Below are positions 7,895 to 17,327 of a stretch of 64,000 nucleotides of DNA, piece by piece. The notes below the pieces were generated by a model. The model saw only the letters and a program-made list of their open reading frames with translations, was not told where the DNA came from and did not search any database. Within the stretch, counting starts at the first letter, position 1. Every line of letters begins with the position of its first letter. Origin of the DNA: Enterococcus rotai (GTDB taxonomy: Bacteria > Bacillota > Bacilli > Lactobacillales > Enterococcaceae); the NCBI RefSeq assembly GCF_001465345.1, contig NZ_CP013655.1, positions 2,094,102 to 2,158,101 on the forward strand. The letters run 5' to 3'. A program made the translations under genes and the position numbers.

Positions 7895-9040
7895 GTGGAA
7901 CCCATTTATTTAGATCACGCAGCAACTACGCCAGCACATCCGGCTGTCATTGACATAATGGCCAATGAAATGGCCAATACAGTTGGTAATCCGTCCAGTA
8001 TTCATACATTTGGCAGACAAGCACATCGTAGGTTAGAAGACATTAGACAAGTGATCGCAGCTAGTCTGGATGTATTGCCTCATGAAATTATCTTTAATAG
8101 CGGCGGTACAGAAGGAGACAATACAGCCATCATTGAAACGGCACTTTCTAAAAAAGAACAAGGTATGCATCTGATTACAACGATGATCGAGCATCCAGCG
8201 GTGTTAGAAACAATGAAGTATTTGGAAAAAATGGGTTTTGAAGTAACCTATCTGCCTGTTGATGAGAATGGGGAACTGGCTATTGCCGATTTTGAGAAAG
8301 CTTTGCGGGATGACACGATTTTAGTTTCAGTGATGTATGGAAATAATGAAATTGGGAATTTATTACCGATCAAAGAAATTGGTGCATTATTAAAAACGCA
8401 TCCAGCCATATTTCATACAGATGCTGTTCAAGCCTATGGGTCTGAACTGATTTCACCGCACGAATTTGGGATTGATCTATTAAGTATTTCCGCTCATAAA
8501 ATCAACGGACCAAAAGGTGTTGGCTTTTTGTTTAAAAATGATGCAATCTCTTTACCAGCCTTTTTACATGGTGGGGAGCAAGAAGAAAAACGTCGAGCAG
8601 GAACAGAAAACTTAGCAGGAATTGCTGGGATGGGGGAAGCTGTTACGCTTTTGACCGAAAGTGAAAAAGAACAGCGACATAAGAAATATGCTGAATATCA
8701 ACAACTGATTTTAACTCATTTGAATGAAAATAAGATTGTTTATGAGATCAACGGTAATCCTGAAAATAAATTAGCGCATATTTTAAACTTACGCTTCCCT
8801 GGAGTATCAAGTGACTTATTATTGATGCACTTAGATCTTCAAGGAATTGCCATTTCAACAGGTTCAGCGTGTACGGCAGGAACAGTAGAGCCGTCTCATG
8901 TTTTAGAGGCGCTGTATGGCAAGAATCATCCGGCGATCAAAGAATCTGTCCGAATCAGTTTTGGATTAGGCAATGATTGCGAACAAATCCAACGATTTTC
9001 AGCAATTTTGAGTGAAACGATTCAAAAAATTAAGCAGTAA
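7895..9040 (+). CDS. Cysteine desulfurase (NifS/IscS/YrvO-like)
   Basis: A 381-residue PLP enzyme that takes sulfur from cysteine as a protein persulfide and releases alanine. Visible are the stacking His (H100 in MIEHPAV), the PLP lysine K202 in SISAHKINGPKG, and the persulfide Cys C326 in STGSACTAGT, within a long flexible loop as in IscS-type enzymes. GTG start with AAAGGACG upstream. Its neighbours DUF1831 and mnmA point to tRNA 2-thiouridine synthesis, as for Bacillus YrvO, which sits beside mnmA. Confidence 0.93.
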   Translation: MEPIYLDHAATTPAHPAVIDIMANEMANTVGNPSSIHTFGRQAHRRLEDIRQVIAASLDVLPHEIIFNSGGTEGDNTAIIETALSKKEQGMHLITTMIEHPAVLETMKYLEKMGFEVTYLPVDENGELAIADFEKALRDDTILVSVMYGNNEIGNLLPIKEIGALLKTHPAIFHTDAVQAYGSELISPHEFGIDLLSISAHKINGPKGVGFLFKNDAISLPAFLHGGEQEEKRRAGTENLAGIAGMGEAVTLLTESEKEQRHKKYAEYQQLILTHLNENKIVYEINGNPENKLAHILNLRFPGVSSDLLLMHLDLQGIAISTGSACTAGTVEPSHVLEALYGKNHPAIKESVRISFGLGNDCEQIQRFSAILSETIQKIKQ

Positions 9041-9122
9041 TCAAAGAAAAGTAGGAATAGAACTAGTAAAAAGAAAGCCTACCAACTATAATAAAAGAGA
9101 CAATAAATAAAGAGGTGGAAAA

Positions 9123-9464
9123 ATGGCATTTAAAGAAAAAGCAACAGTAGAAGGTTGTACAGTATTTTATAAAGTAAATGAACAAGCTAAAAAATATACA
9201 CTGAAAGATAATGGTTTCACTGAAACAAATTCAGGAAATTTTCAATTTATTCGTCCCTTGGATGCAACGCCCCAAAGTAAAGAAGGTTTTAAATTAAAGA
9301 TTACGATCGCTGAAGATTTAAAAACATTGAAAATGTCTGTTACAACTGCTAACGGGTTAAAAGCAATGAATATCTTCAAAAACGAAACTCATGCAATGAG
9401 TCAAGAAAAATTTTATTTCTTGATGGATGGTATGATTAGCCGTGGTGTGTTAGAGAAGGCATAA
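9123..9464 (+). CDS. DUF1831 family protein
   Basis: A 113-residue cytosolic protein of the DUF1831 family, repeatedly found in Lactobacillales between a cysteine desulfurase and mnmA. It has no membrane segment or catalytic motif that I can name. The position suggests an accessory role in sulfur transfer, which is inference. The ATG follows AGAGGTGG. A terminator follows. Confidence 0.75.
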   Translation: MAFKEKATVEGCTVFYKVNEQAKKYTLKDNGFTETNSGNFQFIRPLDATPQSKEGFKLKITIAEDLKTLKMSVTTANGLKAMNIFKNETHAMSQEKFYFLMDGMISRGVLEKA

Positions 9465-9477
9465 ACTGAGGCATATT

Positions 9478-9516
9478 AAAATAAGACAAGATCTATGCAG
9501 ATCGAGTCTTATTTTT
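9478..9516 (+). terminator. Terminator after DUF1831 gene
   Basis: AAATAAGAC and GTCTTATTT pair around an inner GATCTATGCAGATC hairpin, followed by T residues. Confidence 0.7.
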
Positions 9517-9571
9517 TTATCCTATATTAGAGAAATATGTACTAAGAAAGCAGTCGTTTCCTCTCAATACC

Positions 9572-9599
9572 TTTACTTCTTCCAAAATACTAGTATAAT
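9572..9599 (+). promoter_or_regulatory. Promoter of mnmA
   Basis: TTTACT at 9572-9577 and TATAAT at 9594-9599 with a 16-base spacer, about 70 bases upstream of mnmA. Confidence 0.5.
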
Positions 9600-9657
9600 A
9601 AGTATCACTGAAAAGTTACGACCTTCAAATCGTAGATGAGTTCAGAATCTAAATTGA

Positions 9658-10797
<1,140 letters not shown>

Positions 10798-10799
10798 AA

Positions 10800-10833
10800 A
10801 AAACGAGTAGGATTTTTCCCTACTCGTTTTTTT
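10800..10833. terminator. Bidirectional terminator between mnmA and a convergent gene
   Basis: The AAAACGAGTAGG and CCTACTCGTTTT arms are flanked by A and T tracts. The stop codon of the convergent membrane-protein gene lies inside the right arm. Confidence 0.8.
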
Positions 10834-11212
10834 GATTACTGTTTTGAATATAAGCTCTAGATTCTGGTGAAATTACTAGGTAAACCATTGAACCTAACTC
10901 AAGCACACGAAATGCCAACATGATCATTTTGGGAAACAGGCTGACCATCATTGGGGGATAAAAGTACATTAAGAAAATAAATGGAATGAAGAGTACAGAA
11001 ACGAGGTAGCCTTTTTTTCCACCTGTCATTAAACCAGCGATCACAATGATATAGATAAGAAAAACAAAAATTTGATACCACACATCTGCACTGAAACTAG
11101 ACTTTCCTTCGACCACTGTTTTTAACGCCATAATCAGGGAAATGATGAGTAAAATATTATTATATAATAGTAAATAAATTGCGATAGAATTCCAAAATAC
11201 AGGTTTTTTCAT
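10820..11212 (-). CDS. Small four-helix membrane protein, unknown function
   Basis: A 130-residue hydrophobic protein with about four membrane segments and short loops (GGKKG turn, FLMYFYPP). I do not recognise a family. I start at the ATG at 11210-11212 (MKKPVF), with GGAA 12 bases upstream; an in-frame TTG at 11254 lacks a ribosome binding site. It is convergent with mnmA and divergent from the DUF1033 gene. Confidence 0.6.
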   Translation of the reverse strand: MKKPVFWNSIAIYLLLYNNILLIISLIMALKTVVEGKSSFSADVWYQIFVFLIYIIVIAGLMTGGKKGYLVSVLFIPFIFLMYFYPPMMVSLFPKMIMLAFRVLELGSMVYLVISPESRAYIQNSNQKNE

Positions 11213-11438
11213 AATTAAGAAACGTTCCTTTCTGTTCTTTACATAGTTTAGCAAATGCTATTTCTATTCGCAATCAAATAAAGCAAAAATCAAGTTTATT
11301 CTCTCGTCTATTTCAAGTTATGGTAAAATTAAACGAATGAACGTTTAGACAAAAAACTATTTCACAAGCACTTAAGTTGAAAGTTTTACTCTAAGTGACT
11401 AGAATAGCACTTGTAGAAAGAATTGGAGTGATCGATCA

Positions 11439-11804
11439 ATGTACCAAGTTGTTACCATGTATGGCGATAATGAGCCTTGGTGGTTTTTTGAAGACTGGCA
11501 GGAAGATATTGAAGAAAATAAAACATTTGATTCTTTGGAAGATGCAGAACGTTACTACATAAAAAAATGGCAAGAACTTTCTTCAACATACGAATACATA
11601 AATACAAAAGTGAATTATTTAGCGGCCTTCTGGAACGCGGGGGATGAACGCTGGTGTGAAGAATGTGATGAGGATCTGCAGCAATATAAGGGATTAGCTT
11701 TGTTAAAGGATCTCCAAGCGGTGACGTTTGAAAGTGGCGATGATTTTCATGAACGCCATAATGACTGTGCAAAACCAAAATGTTGTAAGTCAAGCCTGGT
11801 TTAG
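11439..11804 (+). CDS. DUF1033 family protein
   Basis: A 121-residue acidic protein rich in Trp and Tyr (PWWFFEDWQEDI, FWNAGDERWCEECDEDLQQY) typical of DUF1033, a family in Lactobacillales often beside the comG operon, though here it is 36 kb from it. No catalytic function is known to me. The ATG follows a weak GGAGTGATCGATCA. It shares a terminator with the convergent gene. Confidence 0.75.
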   Translation: MYQVVTMYGDNEPWWFFEDWQEDIEENKTFDSLEDAERYYIKKWQELSSTYEYINTKVNYLAAFWNAGDERWCEECDEDLQQYKGLALLKDLQAVTFESGDDFHERHNDCAKPKCCKSSLV

Positions 11805-11812
11805 AAATAGAG

Positions 11813-11851
11813 ATAGAGAGTAAGATACGCTCCTAGTATCTTACTCTCTAT
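11813..11851. terminator. Bidirectional terminator
   Basis: A perfect 16-base stem (ATAGAGAGTAAGATAC and its complement) with a 7-base loop, between the DUF1033 gene and the convergent membrane-protein gene whose stop codon is inside it. Confidence 0.8.
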
Positions 11852-12218
11852 ATTTTCGTTTTCTGAAAAAATAAATGATTGAAAAAATAAAAAAGTCGAA
11901 AAAGAGTGCTTCGAAATGCCAAGGGGAATTTCCCATAACTTCCCTAAAAGGGAGTCCGCCAGAAATGATTGGGTAGTAATGAAATGGACCGTCTGGCATA
12001 AAATTAAAAATCATTCCTAAAATGAATTGAACCAGATGCAAAAATAGTAGAACTAGCATAGAGTAGACTAAGGAATCTGAAACAGTTTTTTTCTCTAATT
12101 CATCCAATTTTCCTTTTCTTACCTGACCTAATACACTAATCGCATTAAAAACAGAAGCTATCGAAAACACTGCAGCAAATATGAAAATAACCGTAGAAAT
12201 TATCCCAACATAAATCAT
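11841..12218 (-). CDS. Membrane protein paired with HTH regulator
   Basis: A 125-residue protein with about three membrane segments, at roughly 3-25, 50-72 and 103-118, a charged loop KGKLDELEKKT, and a basic C terminus RKRKYRE. No named family is recognised. Its start lies 3 bases from the stop of the upstream HTH gene, so both are one operon controlled by the palindromes at 12445-12505. Small Xre/membrane-protein pairs of this kind often have the regulator repress the operon until a signal reaches the membrane partner; that is inference here. Confidence 0.65.
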   Translation of the reverse strand: MIYVGIISTVIFIFAAVFSIASVFNAISVLGQVRKGKLDELEKKTVSDSLVYSMLVLLFLHLVQFILGMIFNFMPDGPFHYYPIISGGLPFREVMGNSPWHFEALFFDFFIFSIIYFFRKRKYRE

Positions 12219-12221
12219 CTG

Positions 12222-12425
12222 TCATTCCTCCTCTAACTGAAAAATTTCTTCCACATGCATATCAAAATACTTTGCTATTTTTAAAGACAATTCTAAGCTT
12301 GGGTTATACTTTGTTTTTTCAATAGCATTCATAGTTTGTCTAGAGACACCTAAGTCAGTGGCCATCTGAATTTGGGGTATCTTTTTGCTTTCACGTATTT
12401 CTTTGATCTTATTATGAACATTCAT
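12222..12425 (-). CDS. Small Cro/CI-type HTH transcriptional regulator
   Basis: A 67-residue Xre-type regulator consisting almost only of the DNA-binding domain: [29 protein letters not shown] carries the helix-turn-helix (about 18-45), and [16 protein letters not shown] is the typical end of this short group. It is the first gene of a two-gene operon with a membrane protein. The promoter is overlapped by two copies of GTAAAGATATCTTTAC, so autorepression is very likely. Confidence 0.88.
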   Translation of the reverse strand: MNVHNKIKEIRESKKIPQIQMATDLGVSRQTMNAIEKTKYNPSLELSLKIAKYFDMHVEEIFQLEEE

Positions 12426-12444
12426 AAGTATACGCTCCTACTAG

Positions 12445-12464
12445 TAGTAAAGATATCTTTACTA
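12445..12464. promoter_or_regulatory. Operator 1 of the HTH operon
   Basis: A perfect 20-base palindrome, TAGTAAAGATATCTTTACTA, just downstream of the -10 box and so at the likely transcription start of the leftward HTH gene. It shares its 16-base core with operator 2. Confidence 0.75.
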
Positions 12465-12465
12465 T

Positions 12466-12494
12466 ATTTTAGCACAGTCAAATAAATGAGTAAA
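12466..12494 (-). promoter_or_regulatory. Promoter of the HTH operon
   Basis: Read on the minus strand: TTTACT (12494-12489), 17-base spacer, TAAAAT (12471-12466) preceded by TGC as an extended -10. The -35 lies inside operator 2. Confidence 0.65.
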
Positions 12495-12505
12495 GATATC
12501 TTTAC
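12490..12505. promoter_or_regulatory. Operator 2 of the HTH operon
   Basis: A perfect palindrome, GTAAAGATATCTTTAC, overlapping the -35 box. Its centre is 43 bases, about four helical turns, from that of operator 1. Confidence 0.75.
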
Positions 12506-12521
12506 GCTTTTTACCAAAAAA

Positions 12522-12559
12522 AGAAAAGCAATAACGATTTCTCAGAAGATTGCTTTTCT
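12522..12559 (-). terminator. Terminator of the DsbA-like gene
   Basis: AGAAAAGCAAT and ATTGCTTTTCT pair across 16 bases; read leftward the stem is followed by a T-rich tract. Confidence 0.65.
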
Positions 12560-12574
12560 CGATGCTATTTTGCC

Positions 12575-13288
12575 TTAATCCTTACAAACCCATTTACCAT
12601 CTTCCAGATTACAAGATCCATTTTCTGAATGACTATTTTCGATAACATCAATAATTGGCGTTTCTTTTTCCTTGATGGTTTGAATGGCTTGGATGATTTG
12701 ATCCATTGGCTGCGCTCCATTGATCAGATATTTTCCATTCACGATCAATGCTGGAACGCCAGTCAATTGATACGCGTTTGCAATGCGGAAATCATCTTCA
12801 ACCAAAGCAAACGTAGCAGGATCAATAAATGCTTGCTGCCACTGCTCAAAATCAATCGAACTAGTTTTGACGATTGATTCAATCACCGCAATATCTTCAA
12901 TATTTTGACTTTCAACAAATAAACCTGTTTGCAAAGCATCAAAGATCGCCCAATAACCAGTTTCCCCTCCTACAACACCAGCTGCTTTTGCCGCAAGTAA
13001 AGCGTTCATAGAAGTTGGAAAAAGAAAATCAGCTTTTTTCATTCCCTCAATATTAAAGCGATGGAGATCGTCATTTTGATTGGCATGAACCCAGTGAGAT
13101 AGGATTTCATTTTTGGCATTTTCTCTAGAACCAAACATCTGCACGTGATCTTCTTCATCCCTAGCTAAGGCAAAGGAGCGGTGGATGATGTTTAGTTCAG
13201 GCATCTCTTTTTGAACTTGTCTCATTCTATATGACATGGGAAAACAAAAACTGCAGATAACATCGTGAAAAAATTCAATTGTGATCAT
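12575..13288 (-). CDS. DsbA-family (FrnE-like) thiol oxidoreductase
   Basis: A 237-residue thioredoxin-fold protein with an inserted helical domain. The active site is CSFC at residues 12-15, and the cis-proline loop is GVPALIVNGKY. There is no signal peptide, so it acts in the cytosol. The C-terminal tail carries an additional Cys pair (CNLEDGKWVC). FrnE/YwbO-type proteins are linked to oxidative or thiol stress. The start follows AAGGAGA. The promoter spacer holds a palindrome typical of HxlR-family redox repressors, which supports stress control. Confidence 0.85.
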   Translation of the reverse strand: MITIEFFHDVICSFCFPMSYRMRQVQKEMPELNIIHRSFALARDEEDHVQMFGSRENAKNEILSHWVHANQNDDLHRFNIEGMKKADFLFPTSMNALLAAKAAGVVGGETGYWAIFDALQTGLFVESQNIEDIAVIESIVKTSSIDFEQWQQAFIDPATFALVEDDFRIANAYQLTGVPALIVNGKYLINGAQPMDQIIQAIQTIKEKETPIIDVIENSHSENGSCNLEDGKWVCKD

Positions 13289-13309
13289 AGTTTCTCCTTC
13301 AGTATCATT

Positions 13310-13338
13310 ATTATATGCTTACAATTAGTAAGTGTACA
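13310..13338 (-). promoter_or_regulatory. Promoter with embedded operator for the DsbA-like gene
   Basis: Read on the minus strand: TGTACA (13338-13333), a 17-base spacer, then TATAAT (13315-13310). The spacer contains CTTAC-TAATT-GTAAG (13318-13332), a perfect interrupted palindrome filling it almost exactly, as in promoters repressed by HxlR/YodB-type regulators. Confidence 0.6.
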
Positions 13339-13474
13339 GTTCTTCTATTTAGATTTCAATTAAAAAGCTTAGATAAAAGGCGAAAAGAACTTGCCGAGTG
13401 TGGTAAAATCAACGTATTGACATTTTAAAGATGAATTCAATTTACATAAGAGAGACAGAAAGTGAGTGAACCAA

Positions 13475-15556
13475 ATGGCAAATAAACAACTAATTATTAC
13501 TGAAAAACCTAGTGTTGCCAAAGATCTAAGTAAAGTACTTGGTGCAAATCAAAAAAATAAAAGCTATTATGAAGGACCAACTGTGATTGTGACGTGGGCG
13601 TTAGGACATCTGTTAGGATTAAAAATGCCTGAAGACATCAACAAAGAATGGCAATCATGGCAAATGGAGACGCTGCCGATGGTGCCAAAAAACTTAGGGA
13701 TCAAACCGTTACCAAAAACAGGTCATCAATTAAAAGCAATCAAACAATTAGCAAATCGTAAAGATGTTACAGAAGCGGTGATTGCAACGGATGCTGGACG
13801 TGAAGGGGAGCTTGTTGCTCGCTGGATTTTAGAATATGTCAACTTTAATAAACCCGTCAAACGTCTATGGATTTCTTCACAAACGGATAAAGCAATCAAA
13901 GATGGTTTCAAGAAATTACGACCAGCAAAAGAATACGACAATCTATATTATTCGGCATTGGCGCGCGCTAAAGCCGATTGGCTAGTCGGTCTAAATGTTA
14001 CCAGAGCATTAACCGTAAAATATCAAGATAGCTTATCAGCAGGAAGAGTACAAACGCCAACGCTATCTCTAGTTCGTCAACAAGAAAAGAAAATTGAAAG
14101 CTTTAGACCCCAGACTTATTTTTCAGTAGAGCTGCACGTTCAAAAAGAAAAAGCGAAACTGGTTCAAAGCAACCCCTACGCATTTAAAGAACGGAACGAT
14201 GTTGAAGCGTTTGTGAAAAAACTAAGCGAAGGAAAAGGTAAAGTAACAGATATTCAAGAAAAAACGAAAACAGAACAAGCACCACTTCCTTATGATTTAA
14301 CAGAAATCCAAAGAGAAGCCAACCAACGCTACCAATTTTCTGCAAAGAAAACACTGTCGCTAGTTCAAAGTCTCTATGAATTCCATAAAATCGTAACGTA
14401 TCCAAGAACCGATAGTAAATATTTAACAACCGATATGAAAGCAACGATGAAGGAACGATTGCAGGCAGTGAGTGATTTTGCACCAGAAGTTAAAACGTAT
14501 ATCAAAGATGGCGGGCAAGTCAAACTAACCAAAGTTTTCCAAAATGAGAAAGTGACAGATCACCATGCGCTGATTCCTACTGAACAACGTCCTCGTTATG
14601 AAAAATTAAGTGGAGACGAACAAAAAATCTATAATATGATCGTGACTCGTTTCCTTGGTATGTTTGCTGAACCACATCGTACAAAACAAACAAAAGTTAC
14701 TGTAAGCTTTGGTAAAGAACAATTTATCTTCCGTCAAAGTAAAGTCGAGGTAGCTGGTTGGAAACAAGAAAAAGAAGACGTGGTTCCGTCTGTTGACTGG
14801 ACATTAGGAATGGTGATTCCACCAAATTTCACTATTAATAAAGAACTAACGGCACCACCAAAACCTTTGACCGAAGGAACTCTTTTAGGTTTGATGGAAA
14901 AACACAGCTTAGGAACTCCGGCCACACGTGCTGAAATCATTGAAAAGCTAATCAAGTCAGAGTTGATGGAGCGCAATACCAACGGCTTAAATGTGTCACC
15001 AAAAGGTAAGCAACTACTTGAACTAGTCAACCCATCGTTAGTAACACCTGAGCTAACCGAAAAATGGGAGAAAACACTAGAAGCAATTGCTAAAGGTAAA
15101 CAAAGCAGTACTGTTTTCCTAAAAGAAATCGAGCAAGATACTAAAAAGCTTGTCAACGAAATCAAACAAAGCGAAAGCAAATACCAAGATTTTTCAATCA
15201 CACAAAAGAAATGCCCAGAATGTGGTTCAAACTTACGTGAGAAAAATACCAAAGACGGTAAAATTTATGTATGTTCTAATCAAGATTGTAGCTACCGTCG
15301 CAGAAAAGATCCTAAAGTTTCAAACCACCGTTGTTCTCAATGCCACCGTAAAATGGAAATTATTGATGGGAAAAATGGTGCTTACTTTAAATGTAAATAC
15401 TGTTCGATCACAGAAAAAATGCAGGATAAAAAAGAACGTAGTAAAAAACTAAGTAAACATGAAGAACGTAAGTTAGTGAAGAAGTACTCGCAAAAAGAAG
15501 AACCAGAAGAAAGTGCCTTAGCACAAGCGTTGAAAGCAGCGATGAAACAAGACTGA
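13475..15556 (+). CDS. topB: DNA topoisomerase III
   Basis: A 693-residue type IA topoisomerase that relaxes and decatenates DNA. It has the TOPRIM start LIITEKPSVAKDL, an ATDAGREGELVARW acidic motif, SAGRVQTPTL, and the active-site Tyr at about 309 in VTYPRTDSKYL. The C terminus (about 575-645) carries Cys-rich zinc-ribbon motifs (CPECG, CSNQDC, CSQCH, CKYC) and then a lysine-rich tail. I take ATG at 13475 with GTGAG 7 bases upstream; GTG at 13466 is an alternative. It stands alone, followed by a terminator. Confidence 0.95.
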   Translation: MANKQLIITEKPSVAKDLSKVLGANQKNKSYYEGPTVIVTWALGHLLGLKMPEDINKEWQSWQMETLPMVPKNLGIKPLPKTGHQLKAIKQLANRKDVTEAVIATDAGREGELVARWILEYVNFNKPVKRLWISSQTDKAIKDGFKKLRPAKEYDNLYYSALARAKADWLVGLNVTRALTVKYQDSLSAGRVQTPTLSLVRQQEKKIESFRPQTYFSVELHVQKEKAKLVQSNPYAFKERNDVEAFVKKLSEGKGKVTDIQEKTKTEQAPLPYDLTEIQREANQRYQFSAKKTLSLVQSLYEFHKIVTYPRTDSKYLTTDMKATMKERLQAVSDFAPEVKTYIKDGGQVKLTKVFQNEKVTDHHALIPTEQRPRYEKLSGDEQKIYNMIVTRFLGMFAEPHRTKQTKVTVSFGKEQFIFRQSKVEVAGWKQEKEDVVPSVDWTLGMVIPPNFTINKELTAPPKPLTEGTLLGLMEKHSLGTPATRAEIIEKLIKSELMERNTNGLNVSPKGKQLLELVNPSLVTPELTEKWEKTLEAIAKGKQSSTVFLKEIEQDTKKLVNEIKQSESKYQDFSITQKKCPECGSNLREKNTKDGKIYVCSNQDCSYRRRKDPKVSNHRCSQCHRKMEIIDGKNGAYFKCKYCSITEKMQDKKERSKKLSKHEERKLVKKYSQKEEPEESALAQALKAAMKQD

Positions 15557-15589
15557 TTCTCGTTAACTAAGGAATATATTTTAAACGTA

Positions 15590-15660
15590 ATAAAAAAACA
15601 TTCTACTCGCCTGACTAAAGAAAGTATCTTTGGTTGGGATAAAGCGGAATGTTTTTTTAT
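15590..15660 (+). terminator. Terminator-like hairpin after topB
   Basis: ATAAAAAAACATTC and GAATGTTTTTTTAT are perfect complements around a 43-base apical region, ending in a T-run. Confidence 0.6.
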
Positions 15661-15760
15661 TATGTGGAAATAATCATAAATAATTGATTGAATAGTGCTT
15701 TTTAATCTTCGCTATATATGAAATTTATATCTAAAAACAAATAATAAATCCATAAACAGC

Positions 15761-15790
15761 TTGTTAAATCGTTTTGTTTTGTTATATAAT
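15761..15790 (+). promoter_or_regulatory. Promoter of the LRR protein gene
   Basis: TTGTTA at 15761-15766 and TATAAT at 15785-15790 with an 18-base spacer, 30 bases before the gene. Confidence 0.55.
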
Positions 15791-15819
15791 GATATTGTTA
15801 ACATAAAGGAGGAATTTTT

Positions 15820-16617
15820 TTGAAAAAGAGTAAAATGAATTTGATAACAGGAGTTTTTGTTTTGGGAGTAATTATAAGTTTCGGTGTTTTCAGTCAAGGA
15901 ACTTTAGCAAATGAGAAAAAAATATACGTCTCAGATGATTGGTTAAGAAAAAGTATGGTCGATCAAATTGAAGAACCGGTAGAAAATGAATTGCCGACAG
16001 CTCAACAAATGAGTGAAATTAAAGAGATAAGTGGCACTGATAATGGATCTATAGAAGGAGTTCAATATGCAATAAATGCTGAAAAAATACAAATTAGTGG
16101 TTTAGGAATCACTGATTTTCGTCCTATTTCTGGTATGAATAACTTGAAAGAATATCATGCGTATTCTTCATTGATACAAGGGGATGAAGAACAAGTATTA
16201 AATATTACCCCTTTTGGTGAATTACAAAATCTTGAAAATTTATATTTTGGTTATGCAAATATCCGCGATTTTAGTATGTTATCAGAATTACCTAAACTAA
16301 AATCTATTCAAGCATTTGGGGGGATAAATGTTAATTTGCCAACCGTTTATGTGGATAAATCAACTAAAAAATTCGTGATGGAGCATCCTGTGAAATACTC
16401 TAAACAATTTGATGGTAAAAGAACAGTTAGTGGCTCTACAGATAAACAAGGTGTAACGGTAGAACCAGGTATTGAAAATAATGCGGTTATTATAAATAAT
16501 CTGGATGAAAGTATTTCTAAAGTATATTTGTCTTTTGAAGCCTCATCTAAAGATAATGATATAAGTAATGGTTTCTTTGCTTCATTTAGTTGTGAGATAC
16601 CAATTGTTTGGTATTAA
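15820..16617 (+). CDS. Secreted leucine-rich-repeat (internalin-like) protein
   Basis: A 265-residue protein with a signal peptide (basic start, hydrophobic core at about 8-28, cleavage probably after ANE or QGTLA). Residues about 90-165 read as divergent leucine-rich repeats of internalin style (ISGLGITDFRPISGMNNLKE, LQNLENLYFGYANIRDFSML, LPKLKSIQAF), followed by an Ig-like region without a clear family. There is no LPXTG motif or lipobox, so it is probably released. Start is TTG with AAAGGAGG 7 bases upstream. The gene is AT-rich and lies in an accessory stretch. Function is unknown; adhesion or host contact is possible. Confidence 0.6.
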   Translation: MKKSKMNLITGVFVLGVIISFGVFSQGTLANEKKIYVSDDWLRKSMVDQIEEPVENELPTAQQMSEIKEISGTDNGSIEGVQYAINAEKIQISGLGITDFRPISGMNNLKEYHAYSSLIQGDEEQVLNITPFGELQNLENLYFGYANIRDFSMLSELPKLKSIQAFGGINVNLPTVYVDKSTKKFVMEHPVKYSKQFDGKRTVSGSTDKQGVTVEPGIENNAVIINNLDESISKVYLSFEASSKDNDISNGFFASFSCEIPIVWY

Positions 16618-16634
16618 AAAATAGAAGATTTATT

Positions 16635-16668
16635 AAATAACCAGAGAGTGCTCTCTGGTTATTTTTTT
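16635..16668 (+). terminator. Terminator of the LRR protein gene
   Basis: A perfect 14-base stem (AAATAACCAGAGAG and its complement) with a 2-base loop and T-run. Confidence 0.8.
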
Positions 16669-16818
16669 GAAAAAATGATTGGTATATAAGTTTTATAGTG
16701 AATGTTTTTATGGATATCAGATTAAACTCAACTAGTTGATAAATAGATTTAGATCGCATGTTATAATTTAATTGAGGGTGAAAATAGATAATTAATTTTT
16801 GAGAGGAAGGTATTCATC

Positions 16819-17307
16819 ATGAAGAATAATATAAAAGTAATACAACAGCAAGCTGAACTAGATGCTAAATTCATGAAACAAGCCCTAAAACTTGCTCAAG
16901 ACGCTGGCAATAATGGAAATGAACCATTTGGAGCGGTACTTGTCAAAAATGACAAAGTTGTTTTAACCGGTGAAAATCAGATCCACACGGAATGTGATCC
17001 CACCTATCACGCTGAATTAGGCATTATTCGTGATTTTTGTACGAGTCAAAAAATAACAGATTTATCAGAATATACCCTGTATACAAGTTGTGAGCCCTGT
17101 TGTATGTGCGCCGGAGCTATGGTGTGGAGCAATTTAGGTAGAATGGTTTATAGTTTAGGACATGATGAATTAGCTGAGATCGCCGGTTTTAATATTATGA
17201 TCGGCAGTGAAGAGATTTTTTCAAAAAGTCCGAATAGACCTGAAGTTGCCAAAGGTGTACTAAAAGAGGCGGCAGTGCCAGTGTATGTTGATTATTTTCA
17301 AGGATAA
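16819..17307 (+). CDS. Nucleoside/guanine deaminase-like protein
   Basis: A 162-residue zinc deaminase of the cytidine deaminase-like superfamily. The zinc and proton-shuttle residues are in THYHAELG-like TYHAELG (about 72-78) and SCEPCCMCAGAMVWS (about 95-109). Spacing and the MVWS segment resemble guanine deaminase and related nucleoside deaminases more than TadA; no RNA-binding tail is visible. It likely deaminates a free purine base or nucleoside. GAGAGGAAGG precedes the ATG. The next gene starts 20 bases later and encodes a MazG-like protein, so both may clean or salvage nucleotides. Confidence 0.75.
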   Translation: MKNNIKVIQQQAELDAKFMKQALKLAQDAGNNGNEPFGAVLVKNDKVVLTGENQIHTECDPTYHAELGIIRDFCTSQKITDLSEYTLYTSCEPCCMCAGAMVWSNLGRMVYSLGHDELAEIAGFNIMIGSEEIFSKSPNRPEVAKGVLKEAAVPVYVDYFQG

Positions 17308-17327
17308 AGGATAAGGTGAGTCGAAAG

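Noticed and set aside
11452-11793. 113-codon minus-strand frame in the DUF1033 gene
   Set aside because: Antisense to a conserved family gene; no ribosome binding site.
14734-15252. 172-codon open frame on the minus strand inside topB
   Set aside because: It is antisense to well-conserved topoisomerase sequence, has no ribosome binding site and encodes no recognisable protein.
15820-16617. Cell-wall anchored surface protein
   Set aside because: The LRR protein has a signal peptide but no LPXTG motif or C-terminal membrane segment, so it is not called sortase-anchored.
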